Shown one piece after another: positions 47,351 to 60,445 of a DNA stretch of 64,000 nt. Numbering within the stretch: position 1 is the first letter of the stretch; each line of letters starts with the position of its first letter. Source of the stretch: Serinus canaria (Eukaryota; Chordata; Aves; Passeriformes; Fringillidae); the NCBI RefSeq assembly GCF_022539315.1, contig NC_066336.1, forward strand, positions 620,001 through 684,000, read 5' to 3'. Below the pieces are notes generated by a model. It did no database searches, was not told the DNA's origin, and saw only the letters and a list, made by a program, of their open reading frames with translations. Position numbers and translations under genes: made by a program.

Positions 47351-48249
47351 GGCATCCCTGGAGCTCTGGCAGCCTCGGGGCCGTGCCCATTCCCTGGGCA
47401 GCCTGGGCAGTGCCAGCACCCTCTGGGGGAAGAGCCTTGCCCTGATCTCCTGCCTGAGCTGCCCTGGCTCCTTTCGGAGGCCCCCTGCAGTCTCAGGTTC
47501 CAGGAATGTCTTTTTCCACTCCCTGGCTGCAGACAGCAGCAGTGCAGCGTGTTCAGACACCCAGGGCAGCAGAACTCTTCTGGCAGGGATGATTTTATTG
47601 CCTTCACACCCCAGAGCTCGGCCCTCTCCTCCCTAGGGCCAGATAAGAGCTCAGTGCTGCTGTTTAAGAAAAAAAAATCCCATTTTGGCACCGTGGCTGG
47701 CAGAAATATTGAGAGCTTCATTCCTTCCCCTCTCCCTCCCTCTCTCCCTCCTCTTGTAATCTTTGATAAAGAAAAAAGTGTTCTCCCAGAAAGGGATGCT
47801 AATTAACAATTAATTCTTTTATCTTCCAGCGCCGAGACTGGGAGACCTGAAGAAGATGTAGAATAAAATTAGTGGTAATTAGCTTTTTAGAGCATTAAAT
47901 AAACAGCGACATGAACGATGGAGAATTAATGTTATGCATTTATTTTTAACAATATTTATCCAGGCGGTTTTTGAACAAGGCCCCGTGGCATTGGCTCCCT
48001 GTAACACAGGCAGCACCGAGGAATAATCACATTTTGGCTGCCTTCAGACAGCACCATGCAAATCAAAGAATAATGAAGAGGAGCCTCTTAATAGGGGCTT
48101 GGTGGCTGTGTGCTGGAATATCATATCAGGGATTGCATTCCTCTGGAGAACTCGGGAATTGCCACTCTCCATCATTCCCAGCCACTGGCACTGCCCGGGA
48201 ATCCACAGCCCTGGGATGGGGGGAGCTGCCAGCACAGGAGCCTGCAGGG
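47351..48249. other. candidate conserved non-coding block
   Basis: No gene is seen. 47790-48115 is AT-rich, complex and enhancer-like (GATGCTAATTAACAATTAATTC, TTAATGTTATGCATTTATTT, GTGGTAATTAGC). Not verified by alignment. Confidence 0.4.
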
Positions 48250-48362
48250 CTGGGGACACCCTGGGGACACCCTGGGGCCATCCTGGGCACACCTGGGGAC
48301 ACCCTGGGCACACCCTGGGCACACCTGGGGACACCTGGGGACACCCTGCGGACATCCTGGGG
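48250..48362. repeat. GGGGACACCCT short tandem repeat
   Basis: About nine degenerate 12-13-bp units of ACACCCTGGGG. Confidence 0.9.
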
Positions 48363-48411
48363 ACCTAGTCAGGGGAGGACACAGAGTCCCTCCCAAGTGG
48401 GGCAGAGATCA

Positions 48412-48615
48412 TGGGATATCAGAATATTCCAGGCTGGAAGGGACCCACAGGGACCATGGAATCCAGCCCCAGGCCCTACACAATGGGGTGGAGTATCCCA
48501 GAATATCAGAATATCCCAAACTGTATTTACAGGGATCATGGAATCCAACCCCTGGCCCTGCTCAGGCACCCCAGAATCCCATCCTGTCCCTGAGAGCATT
48601 TTCCAAGCCTAATTC
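48412..48615 (-). mobile_element. CR1 LINE 3' end, partly duplicated
   Basis: AATATTCCAGGCTGGAAGGG, GGAATCCAGCCCCAGGCCC and CCTGTCCCTGAGAGCATTTTCC are reversed CR1 tail. The CAGAATATC / GGATCATGGAATCCA segment appears twice. Confidence 0.8.
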
Positions 48616-49025
48616 CATGTTTCTGTCTCAAATCCCTGCTGGAACACCCGAATGTTGAGCCCTGATTCCCAGCAGGGCCCTGGCTGAGCCCTGGAGGTGA
48701 AGGGAGCAGAGATCACAGATTTCAGTCCCAGCAATCCATCTCTGCCTGACTGCATTCCTTCTTTTCTCTGCTGCTCTGGGCTTTGGGGCCCCTCTGGAAA
48801 GGATTTTCCCCGTGCCCAGCATGTGTCCAGTGCCACCCCAGCCATTCCAGAGTCACTGGCACCCCTGGAATCTCCCCCATCCATACTCTGGGGACACTCG
48901 GGCAGGAAGGGCTGTCCCAAGATCTGGCTCCTGTTCAGCTGAACGTGCCTGGGCTCATCCCTGTCCCACAGCCAGGCTGGGAGGGTTGGGAGGGGTCCCA
49001 CCCCACCTGGGGGACAGTTTCACTG
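48616..49025. other. single-copy stretch, no gene seen
   Basis: No supported gene or repeat. Confidence 0.4.
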
Positions 49026-49030
49026 CTCAG

Positions 49031-49727
49031 TGCCGCGCTGCTGCGTCGAGTGCACTTCACTCCCCTGAGAGCGGGGGGGAGGCGGCGCCGGCTAGCTGGG
49101 AGCACAGCAGCAGCTGGGGGCACTGCCCTGATGCACCGGGGCGTCTGGGCAGCGCCTTCGACAGGGCAGCAATGTCGAGAGGAGCGGCAAAAGCGGAGAA
49201 GCTTGAGAGAAAAGAGGGTCTGAACTCACCTGGTGCAATCCAGAGCTTTATTGTGTCCAGGGGATCCAGGTGGGAAAAGGCAGAGAACAAAGGGTAACAG
49301 CAGTATATAAAGGGGGTGGAACATAGGTACAAGAACCAATGGGGGAAACCGAGGAGGGGAATCAGACATAACTGACACGGGCGAGAACCAATGATACAAG
49401 AGCTAGGGAGGGGCTCGGAGCACCTGCCCAATCACCTTGTGAGGAAGGGAGAAGTTTCTGGAGAAATGGGCAGGGCCCCGGGAGATGGACAGGGCCCGGG
49501 AGGAGGGGAAAAGCAACAAGAGGGATGGTAACCATGGAAACGGGGGTGGAGACAAGGGCTTGGCAGTGTGCCCAGACTGGGAGGGAACCATTTCAGGGAG
49601 AGGGGGAAACCAGGACTGAACCATCAAAATAGGTTTAGGATTACAACTGGGGGGAACATTACAAAACGGGGAGAACAATACAAACAGGGAAGATAACACA
49701 ACTGGAAATTGGATGCGCACCACAACA
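49031..49727 (-). mobile_element. solo ERV LTR, family D (697 bp), intact signals
   Basis: In reverse complement it runs TGTTGTGGTGCGC...GCGCGGCA and is flanked by a perfect 5-bp duplication CTCAG (49026-49030 and 49728-49732). It keeps a TATA box (TTTATATACTG, near 49300) and AATAAAG (near 49248). Its U5 is CpG-rich, and the surviving CpGs suggest a young insertion. Confidence 0.9.
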
Positions 49728-49732
49728 CTCAG

Positions 49733-49832
49733 GGCTGGGCTAATTAAAAAGGAGCCTCGGCTGATGAACCTTGGACACTACTCTTAATTAAGACTCTCTG
49801 CAAAGGTGGAATCAGAGGGGACATATTGTAAA
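49733..49832. other. short AT-rich block between LTRs
   Basis: GGGCTAATTAAAAAGG and CTCTTAATTAAGACTC form a homeodomain-like cluster between two LTRs. It may be the remains of a conserved element. Confidence 0.3.
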
Positions 49833-50227
49833 TGCACAGCAAGCCCCGTGGCAGGGAAGAATGATGGATCTGACTCCATGTCCTCAGAAGGCTGATTTAT
49901 TACTTATTATACTGTATTGCATTAAAGAATGCTACACTAACTGTACTAAATACAGAAAGGATAGAGACAGAGTGCTAAAAGATAATAATGAAAACTCCTG
50001 ACTCTCTCCAGAGTCTGACCCAGCCTGGCCCTGACTGGCCAGAGAGTGAAAACAGCTCCCAGCAGAATGCAATGGAACAATCACCTGTGGGTGAACAATC
50101 CCCAAACACATTCCACATGGGCACAGCACAGGAGAAGCAAATGAGATCAGAATTGTTTTCCTTTTCTCTGAGGCTTCTCAGCTTCCCAGGAGAAAAATCC
50201 TGGGTGAAGTAATCATGTTCAGAGACA
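49833..50227 (+). mobile_element. solo ERV LTR, family B copy 7
   Basis: GACTCCATGTCCTCAGAAGG, CTGATTTATTACTTATTATAC and GAGAAAAATCCTGGG follow the family-B order. It is closest to copy 5. Ends are diverged. GTAAAT/GTGAAT at the edges may be a decayed duplication. Confidence 0.8.
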
Positions 50228-51954
50228 GTGAATGCCTCAGGGACAGAGGGGACAGAGGGGACAGGGACCTGGACCTCCAGCCCTGCAGGGACCTGGACCC
50301 TCCCGCTCAACAGCGAGGATGAGCTTTGAGCCTGGAGATCCAAGCTCCAACCACAGCCCCTGGAGCTGCTCCAGTGAATCCAAACCCTCCTGCCTGGGCT
50401 CATTTGTTCCACTTCCCTCTGAAGGCAGCAGTCAGAGCACTCCATCTTCCTCCAAATTGAAACTCGAGGGGAGATTGAAGAGGAGATGCTTGTACCACAT
50501 AACCACTGACATTCCTGAGGAACTTTAATGCCTGAAACATCCTCGGATTTGTTTTGGCTCAATTCAATCTCACCTCAGCACAGGGCAATCTCTGCACCTG
50601 CAGAAGCTGCCTCTGAGGCCGCCTGGCAGAGGGGCAGGCTTGGTTCCACTTCTCCCTAATGGGATTAATTAAAAGCTTTGCTGTATTATCCCTGACACGG
50701 GAGCACTTTTATCCAGGGATGTGCTGGGTTTTATCCCCCTGGGGCTGCAGGTTCATCACTTGTGCTGCTGCTGCTGGGAATCCCAGGTCCTGGCTGGCAT
50801 CATAGAGCTCCACAGATCATTTACTCTCGAGTCCAGCTGCAGATGGCTCTGTCCTCAGCAGCAGAGTGGGTGTGGTGCCTCAGTCGGAGGAGTCTGGAGG
50901 GATGCTGGAGGGAATCTGTGCCACGGAGCCCTGGGGGGGTTTGGGGTGAGTCTGGCCCTTTGCGCTGCAGATTTTTACCTGTACAAGTGCTCAGATCCAC
51001 TTTCCCTACCTTTTTTTCCTTCTTACCCTTCAGAATCAGCTCCTCCAAATGATTTGAGTGGCCCCTGGTGCTGGCCTGGGGCTCTCCAACATCTCCACCC
51101 TCTGAGGAGCAGCAGGACCTGAATTCCTGCTCCTTGTCCCCTCCCTGGATCCTGGGTGCTCCTGTGTCTGCTCCTGCTGCCCCGCTGCAGTGCAGCAATT
51201 CCCATCCTGATCCCTGGCTCATCTCCCAGCTGCCTCCTTTCTGAGGGGAGGAATTTCCTCCCTGGCAGGCCGGGGAGAAGCTGCTTCTCTGCAGCTGAGC
51301 CCACTGGCTTGTCAAAGGAATCTCAAAAAACAAAAAGGAAAAAAGAAGGAAAAAAAGTTAAAAAGGGTGGGAATGATGAGGGGTGGCAGCCTTGGAGCGA
51401 GCAGCGGCGGTGCTGAGCCGTTCTCACACCTGTGGAATGAGCTCAGGGCCTGGGGTCACCGAGGGGTTGCAGGGGACACTGTCCCCGATGTCACCTGCAG
51501 GGTCACTGGGCAGCCAGCACAGTGCAGGCTCAGGGATCCCCTGGGCCAAACCCAGCCCCACCTCGGTGCTAATGGGTTTGGGTGGTGCCAAAGCAGCCCC
51601 GTCACCTCCTCCAGCCGTGCTGCAGCTGCCACCCTTGGCTGTGACCAGGACCTTCGAGACTCGTCCTTACTGGTCCTTACTGGTCCTTACTGGTCCCAGC
51701 TACACCGCACGAGGAGTTCCTGGTGCTCTGCGCTCCCGGGATCAGGCTGATCCCTGCCCCAGCTCTGAGAGCAGCATCGCTGCCCTGATTCCTGCACAGA
51801 CATCCTCATTTTATCCACTCCCTGGCAGGGAGCTGCAGCTGCTTCCCCAGCGCTGCCAGGGAGCATTAGGAGATCTTTGATTGCTGACCTTGCCCCTGCC
51901 TGGCTGATTTGCTCTTCCCTTGTACTTCCTGACAGCTGCCTCTTTTCCAGCCTG
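50228..51954. other. single-copy stretch, no gene seen
   Basis: No supported gene. A GGGGACAGA short repeat lies at 50236-50262, an A-rich tract at 51323-51365, and 13-bp GTCCTTACTG repeats at 51662-51697. Confidence 0.4.
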
Positions 51955-52560
51955 CTCCGCCCGGGGCTGCGCGCTGCCCTCGGGCAGCTCCGCTTTGCTG
52001 GGAGCGCGGACGGCTCCGGAATCGCTGATGCTCCGGCAGCTCAGCGCTCCTCTTCCCCTGTCCTGCTCATGGATCGTGGGTCATCCCTGCGGGCAGCCGG
52101 GCAGAGCTCTCCGGGAGCTGCCAGAGCCCTGGCATTGCCAACTTGAGTCCTGGTCCCTGGGGCTGCTCCTCCAAGAGATTCCGGAGCGAGGGGAGCGGCG
52201 CCCGGCGCTTCCCGCCCCCTCCGGGGTGCGGGATGGCTGCGGAAGGGAGGGGGAATTTCATCAATAAAAGCCGCGATTTTGCCTCCCCCGCTCTCCTCCC
52301 TCACGCCTGGCGTTTGAAAGGCAGGATTGAGAGCTCGCAGCTCGGGGGCTGCTGCAGATGTGGAGCGGGGCCGCTCCCCGGGAGTGCTTCCAGCAGCAGA
52401 ATTCCGATGGGAGGAAATGGGCCGGCGACACCCCGCAGACAATGCTCCATTGGAAGTCTCCTCTGCAGATGTGCTTCCTCCTCATCAGCACTCGCGATCC
52501 GCATTGAGGCTCCTTCCCTTCTGCCCCGCGCTCTAAAGGGGCTGAGATTTCATCTTGGGT
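51955..52560. promoter_or_regulatory. CpG island without a visible gene
   Basis: A dense run of CpGs (GCTCCGCCCGGGGCTGCGCG, GGAGCGGCGCCCGGCGCTTC) extends over about 600 bp in a window otherwise poor in CpG. It could mark an unannotated promoter, for example of a non-coding RNA, or a distal element. No exon is recognised. Confidence 0.6.
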
Positions 52561-52829
52561 TTCTTCCCAGAAGGATGAAAGAAAAGAGTGAAAGGGAAGA
52601 AAGGGAAAGCAGCCGCTCTGGGTGGGACCGGCTCCCGCTGAATGGGAATTCTGGGTCACACCGGTTCCACTGAAGGCTTGCCAGGCAACTTCTGGAGCTC
52701 AGATGGAGCTGGGATGGGTCTGGGCTGGATTTTGTGCTCCCAATAAAAGGACAGAGCGTTTTTTTCCTTCAGAACTTCCTGTGAGTTGGTTTTCATTGCT
52801 CCCCCAAGCTGAGAGTATCCTTGAGGTTC
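52561..52829. other. possible LTR tail
   Basis: CCCAATAAAAGGACAGAGCG followed by CCTTCAGAACTTCCTG resembles an LTR polyadenylation signal and U5. Boundaries are not found. Confidence 0.3.
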
Positions 52830-53000
52830 CCAGGATTGCTGAGGTTGGGAAAAACCTCCGGGATCATCGAATCCAAGCTGTGCTTGATCTCCCCCTTGTC
52901 CCCAGCCCAGAGCTCTGAGTGCCACCTCCAGGAATTCCTGGGACACCTCCAGGGGTGGGGACTCCAAAAGTCCCTGGGCAGCCCCTGCCAAGGCCTGGCT
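52830..53000 (-). mobile_element. CR1 LINE 3'-end fragment
   Basis: GTTGGGAAAAACCTCCGGGA, TCATCGAATCCAAGCTGTG and GTGCCACCTCCAGGAATTCC are reversed CR1 tail. It faces the plus-strand copy at 53035, forming an inverted pair. Confidence 0.85.
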
Positions 53001-53034
53001 AAAAGGAAATATCCTCCAATCCTCCTTTATCCTG

Positions 53035-53345
53035 GAGCTAAGGAGGCTCAGGGGGGCCCTTGTGGCTCTGCACAGCTCCTGCCAGGAGGGGACAGCCGGG
53101 GGGGTCGGGCTGAGCTCCAGGGAACAGGGACAGGAGCAGAGGGAACGGCCTCAGGCTGGGCCAGGGCAGGCTCAGGGTGGGCACAGCAGGAATTTCCCCA
53201 TGGAAAGGGGGCTCAGGCCTTGGCACTGCCCAGGGAGGGTTGGAGTGCCCATCCCTGGGGCTGTCCCAGCAATCCCTGGAGGTGGCACTCAGAGCTCTGG
53301 GGACAAGGTGGGGATCAGCTGGCACTCGATGTCCTTGGAGCTCTT
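53035..53345 (+). mobile_element. CR1 LINE 3' region
   Basis: AGGAGGCTCAGGGGGGCCCT, GCCTCAGGCTGGGCCAGGGC, TGCCCAGGGAGGGTTGGAGT and CCTGGAGGTGGCACTCAG occur in the correct CR1 order. Confidence 0.9.
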
Positions 53346-53554
53346 TTCCCACCCCATCTCTGGGATCCTGAGCACCAGAATCCCAAAGGCTTTTCCCAGA
53401 AGGGAATATCCATCCAATGCAGCCCCAGCAGCAGAGGTGTCCCTACCCCAGCCCCTTCTGGCAGGGAATATTTCCTGTTCCCCCTCAGCCCCAAACCCCT
53501 CACACCAACCACAGAAAAGGAGTCCTGAAAGTCCTAAAATCCCATTTTTGCACA

Positions 53555-53768
53555 TTAGGGGGAAATTTCTGCCTGGAAAGGGAGCTCAGGGCCTTGGAAC
53601 TGCCCAGGGAGGTTTGGAGTGCCCATCCCTGGGGGTGTCCCAGGAATCCCTGGAGGTGGCACTCAGAGCCCTGGGCAGGGGACAAGGTGGGCACTGGGCA
53701 CAGCTGGGACTTGGTGGTCTCAGAGATCTTTTCCAACCTCAGTGATCCCAGGATTCCATGATCCCAAG
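53555..53768 (+). mobile_element. CR1 LINE 3' region, second copy
   Basis: GCCCAGGGAGGTTTGGAGTG, CCTGGAGGTGGCACTCAG and GATCTTTTCCAACCTCAGTG, ending CCAGGATTCCATGATCCC. Same orientation as the 53035 copy. Confidence 0.9.
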
Positions 53769-54904
53769 AAAGGGATGGTGCCGTGGGGTGGCACCTCCAG
53801 CATTTTGGGATGTGCAGCAGAGCAGGGCTGGAGGCAGAGCTGGTGCCAGTGGGGATGGAGCTGCACTGGAACGGTGCTGGAATGTGGGGAATGGTGGTGG
53901 AAGGACTGAGGGGAACGGGGAATGGAAGGAAATCAGCAATTCCCAGCTCCTGCCAGAGAGACCTTAAGGGAGTAGAAATTCTCATTCCTGGCCTTTGTAG
54001 GGGTGTGGAAGGTCTGGAGCTGTGGAAGGCAGAGCCCCAGAGGCCATCCCAGAACTTCCCAAGGAAAGAAGGCAGAAAAACCTCTGGCTGGGCGAGTTCC
54101 AGGTGAGGAGAATATTTTGTTAACTACAGCACCTTTTTTAAGGGTGAGGAATAGGGAGCTTTGGAAAACCAAACACAAGGAACTCCCTTGGCACTTCCAA
54201 CACCTTGAATGGTGCTGGTTGTTTGTTTTCACCCAAATCTTTGCATTTGGATTTTTTGTTTGAGCAAAAAGCATTTTTTAAATGTCTCTGTCTGTGCCCT
54301 TCTTCCCCATTGTCTGCAAACCCAGCTTCTTTTTCCCAAATAACATTTTTTCAGTCCCCAAATCCCAACCAAAACATGCTACATTAATTTGAATTCTGAG
54401 TTATTTTCTGATGGTTCTTTCTGGAAAGTGTTTTATTTTTTTGTTTCTTTTGTACTGGAGTTCAAATATTTTCAGAACAAAACAGTGGCTAAACATTTTT
54501 AATGGGGAGCTCTTTTATCCAAATCCTTCATTGAGGAAACAGCTCCAGTGTGGTTTTATTTCCCTGCATCTAATTTAATGTATTAAACCTTCTGAGCACT
54601 GGCTTTCATTTAAATGACCTTTTTTCTTTATTTGATTCAGGGAGGGTGAGTGGGGGGGGGGGAAAATCTGATTCTTTTCTGATGAAACAACTGCAGGAAA
54701 AGGTTTCTGTCTTGAGCAGAATAAAAATGAAGATCTGAATGCTCTCTCCCACACTGGGACTTGTGGAGGAGCTTTAAAATACACAAAACCAAAATAAAAC
54801 AAAACAAAAAGAAGAGACGACCTCAAACAGTTGTTTCTGTTAGAAATGGTTTGGTTTGTTCTTCCCCGAAACAATCCCAAGCCTCTGGATGCCCAGACTG
54901 TTGG
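53769..54904. other. single-copy stretch, no gene seen
   Basis: No gene supported. 54230-54600 is AT-rich and complex. A G run lies at 54651-54662 and A-rich repeats at 54778-54812. Confidence 0.4.
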
Positions 54905-55165
54905 GAAATCATGGAATTAGAGAGCAGTTATGGCTGGAAAAACCTCCAAGGCCAAACTTTGACTGAATCCCACTGAACCGAATCTCCAAGTGCCACATCC
55001 ACCCATTTTTGGGCCCTTCAGGGATGTGGCTCCAGCACTGCCCTGGGCAGTCCCTTCCTGTGATGAACTCCTCTTTCCATGAGGAAACTCCTGTTGATGT
55101 CCAGCCCAAACCTCCCTGGGACAACCTGAGCCTGTTCCCCTCGTCCCACCCTCGCCTTTGCAGCA
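54905..55165 (-). mobile_element. CR1 LINE 3' region
   Basis: CATGGAATTAGAGAGCAG, AAGTGCCACATCCACCCATT, TCAGGGATGTGGCTCCAGCA and AACTCCTCTTTCCATGAGG are reversed CR1, diverged. Confidence 0.85.
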
Positions 55166-55277
55166 CACCAGGGCTGGCTCTGACCTTTGGGAGCTCCAGG
55201 GATCCAGGAAGGCCGTGGGATGCTCCATGAAGATATCCAAGTGGTCCTGAAGGGATCCAGCTCCAGGGGCTGGCTGC

Positions 55278-56035
55278 CCCCGTCCCTTGGACACCACAAT
55301 TGCTTGGATTTTGTGTCCCCTTGGGTGCCACCATCCCTTGGACACCACATTTCCTTGGATATTGTGTTCCCTTGGGTGCCACCATCCCTTGGACACCACA
55401 TTTCCTTGGATATTGTGTTCCCTTGGTGCCACCATCCCGTGGACACCACATTTCCTTGGATATTGTGTTCCCTTGGTGCCACCATCCCGTGGACACCACA
55501 TTTCCTTGGATATTGTGTTCCCTTGGGTCCACCATCCCGTGGACACCACATTTCCTTGGATATTGTGTCCCCTTGGGTGCCACCATCTCTTGGACACCAC
55601 ATTTCCTTGGATATTGTGTCCCCTTGGGTGCCACCATCCCGTGGACACCACATTTCCTTGGATATTGTGTCCCCTTGGTGCCCCCATCCCGTGGACACCA
55701 CATTTCCTTGGATATTGTGTCCCCTTGGTGCCACCATCCCATGGACACCACATTTCCTTGGATATTGTGTTCCCTTGGTGCCACCATCCCTTGGACACCA
55801 CATTTCCTTGGATATTGTGTTCCCTTGGTGCCACCATCCCGTGGACACCACATTTCCTTGGATATTGTGTTCCCTTGGTTCCACCATCCCGTGGACACCA
55901 CATTTCTTTGGATATTGTGTTCCCTTGGTGCCACCATCCCTTGGACACCACATTTCCTTGGATATTGTGTCCCCTTGGTGCCACCATCCCTTGGACACCA
56001 CATTTCCTTGGATATCGTGTTTCCTTGGATACCAC
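55278..56035. repeat. 50-52-bp minisatellite, 15 units
   Basis: GGACACCACATTTCCTTGGA occurs in 15 units, with GGTGCCACCATCCCGTGG between. Unit length varies by one or two bases. The 339-577-residue minus-strand frames come from this array and its neighbours and are not genes. Confidence 0.97.
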
Positions 56036-57607
56036 ACTTCTCACTGGGCGGAGGCTGGGCTTTAAACAGCCCCCAGGCTCTGGCTGCACAGCCCCAGCCC
56101 TTCCCAAGGGATTTTTCCTGGTCAGAGCAGCTCCCTGCAGGAGCCCTGGCTCGCTCCTGTCACAGCGGCCACCAGGATAACCTCCTGGGATCCCTTGATG
56201 TGAGCAGAGAATGGACGGCAGAAAAGCGGATTTGCTTTCCCAGCCTTTGTCCTCCTCCTGGGGTGGGATTTTGAGCCAGGACCAAGCAGGTGATCCCTGG
56301 GATCTGCGCTCCAGCCTCACCCTGGTGATCCCAGCGTTCGAGCAGGCACAGGGGTGATCCAAAGCTGACTCTGCTCTCATCCCACCCTGCCCTGGAGCTC
56401 TCCTTGGATCCGTGTTTTCCTCCTCCTCCTGCTGCTCTGGACGAAACAAAACAAAACAAAAAAGAGCACACAGCTTCATTTTGCAATCTCCAGAGATGTC
56501 GGAGCAGAGGCAGCCACGCAATGAAGATCTCTCGTTCCCAGGAAATAAATCAGGTGTTGATTGGCAAGTGAAATCCTGCCCAGCCTGCCTGGAATCCCAG
56601 ATGAGCCCACCTGCAGCACGGCTGGGGCCATTCCTGCTCTCCAAATGCATCTTTCACTCCGTTCCTCTGAGCCTGCAGGACCAATCCCACTTCCCAATTC
56701 TCCATTTGGACAGAAACACTGAGCTCCCCTTGGCACCTTGGGCTCATGTTTGGGATTTCTGGGCAGATCAGAAGGGCCTGGGGGTTACCAGAACCATTGG
56801 CAGCAGATAAGGGGCTGCTGTTTCAGCAGCTTGGATTTTTATTTTCATATGTTCCCCTCTGATGGCTGTGGGCCGCTTTCCTGTGATGTGGGAAACCACG
56901 TCATGCAGTTCCCAGACATTTTATGGGATCAGCCTTGTCACACAGCCCAAACACCTCTGTGAGCTCTCTTTGGAGGGAGGGAGAAGCAAAATGTGCCCTG
57001 GGGACACTGAAGGCTGGTGTGACAAAATCAGAGGGAATAAACCCCGAGCCTAAGGATCAGCAACCCTAAAGACCAGCAAGCCCAAGGAGGGCAGGAGCAG
57101 GAGGAGTGTCTCCCATGGGATCAACCTCAGATTCCCAGGAAAGCTGAGCTCCCAGCCAGGAGAAATGAGAGCAGCAGCCCCAGCAGAGAGATGGGGAGTG
57201 CAAAGCCCAAGGATTGATCAGCTCCAGTCACAGTCTCCACTGCCCTCTCCTCAAGGAAATAAAGCAGTTCAATGAGCTGGGAATTAATATTAATATCCCA
57301 ACATTAATTTCCTGCTCCTGTACCCCTGATCCCTGGAATTGTCACATCCAGGAAAAGCTGGACCCCTGAGCCCTGGAATTCTCCCATCCAGCCCTCACCT
57401 GTGCCCAGTCCATGCAGTTGGGTCCCTCTCCCTCCCTCCCAGCCTGTCCCTTTGCCCATCCTCGTTCCCTGCCCCCAGGGCCATCCCCTAACCCTGGGAA
57501 TTCACATCCCTTCCCTCCCTGAGCCTGGAGCTGCCTGGCCTGCCCTGATCACCTTGGGGTTCCTGAATGCTCCAGGCACTGGCAGCGCCGTGGGAGCCGT
57601 GGTGATC
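56036..57607. other. single-copy stretch, no gene seen
   Basis: No supported gene. An (AAAAC)n patch lies at 56443-56463. 57240-57310 has AATATTAATATCCC-type AT-rich DNA. Confidence 0.4.
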
Positions 57608-57755
57608 ATGGATCATGGAATCAACTGGCCTGGAAAAGATCTTTGGGATTATTGAGTCCCACCTGAGACCCAACACCCCCTGGTCACCAGCCCATGGCCC
57701 CAAATGCCACATCCAGGTTTTCCTCAAACACCTCCAGGCACGGGGGCTCCACACC
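57608..57755 (-). mobile_element. CR1 LINE 3'-end fragment
   Basis: CATGGAATCAACTGGCCTGG, TTATTGAGTCCCACCTG and AAATGCCACATCCAGG are reversed CR1. It ends where the next array starts. Confidence 0.85.
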
Positions 57756-57759
57756 TTCC

Positions 57760-59130
<1,371 letters not shown>

Positions 59131-60445
59131 AGCTCGGGAATCCCTGCTGCTCCCCCGCCCTGCCAGCCCAGGGCACCCTCGGGCCGTGTCCCCAGATGGG
59201 TTTTGTCTCGGGGTCTCGCCATGGGGCAGGGCACCCCCAAAGCTGTGTCACCCCCGCGGGATCCCTGCCAGCGGGATGGGATGGGGACAGGGATGAGCCT
59301 GGCTCAGCTTTGGGCTCCTCTGGTGCCCGGGGGAGTCACAGGGACAGGGGACACTCCTGTGCCAGGGGCCGAGGTGTTGAGCCCCCACTGACCACACCGG
59401 GGGTGACATCGGGCAACAGGAGGGTCCCAGTGCTCCCAGTTCAACTCCTGCATGTCCCAGTTCCCCTCACCTCTGGGTAAATCCCAACCCCACTGGCAGA
59501 GTCAGCCTGGCTCCCATTCCTGTGGCCTTCCCTCAGGGCTGAGTCTCGTCCTGTGCATGGCCTGGGCAGGCCAGGAATTTCTCCCATTTCCTGAGAAATC
59601 AGGAAAACAGCTTCAGCTGCAGGATGGCAACAGTGAAACCCTCTAATGTGGGCACTTCCATGGTGCCACGGCAGAAACTAAAATCAAATCCATCTTCCAG
59701 ATCCTGAGGCCATTAAATTTTTACTTTTAGGACATTTAAAGAATAAATAAATAAGCACATAAGGAAATTACCCACAGGAGCTCATTTCCTTGATGGGGAA
59801 ACGGATTATAGCTGGAAATAAAAGAAAATTAATCAATGATTAACCTTATCAGATGGGGATGAATTCTGATCAGCTGATTAAAGAGAGAGAAAAGTGGAAG
59901 AGGAGAAAAACAGAGCGAAGGATGAGAAAAAAGCTGAGAGGCAGAACATGCAGAAACAACTCCTACTGTCCTGCTGGGGTTTTTCTGCTCCCATTTTAAA
60001 TTTATTTAAGATGGAAAGTGATTCCACATGAGGATAAGGATTTCTTGGGTAGCAGCAGGGGTGACTTGCTCCCCTGGGAAAGGGGTTCAGGAGGCACCTG
60101 CACATCTGAATTTGATCTAATTTATCAAGAGAAGTGCCTCGGGGGCTCTCAAAGGTGCACTTGGAATAATCCCACAAATGATCGTAACAGGATCTGCTCC
60201 TGTCGAGACACAAATTTGAAACATCTTCAATTTACATGTAAAAATAGACAAGAACTCATCCCAAGAAGTTCAGGAGCTGGAGGGGTTACCCTGGGTCTGG
60301 GATATTCAGGATTTCCCAGCCAGGGTGAGGTTTGGCCATCAGGAGCTGCCTGCAGCCCTTGGCTCAGGGCTCGACCCATCCCCGCCTCTCCAGGAGTGAA
60401 AGAAATGACTTTTATTGTAAAAGAGGCTCTGTTTGGAGAGAAGGA
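59131..60445. other. single-copy stretch with AT-rich block
   Basis: No gene is seen. 59690-59885 (CAGATCCTGAGGCCATTAAA, TCAATGATTAACCTTATCAG) and 60110-60260 are complex and AT-rich, and may be conserved. Confidence 0.4.

Noticed and set aside
54917..56650. 577-residue minus-strand open frame
   Set aside because: Most of it is the 51-bp minisatellite and adjoining CR1. Frames on the same and opposite strand are equally open, the repeat gives a monotonous peptide, and no domain or splice structure is present.
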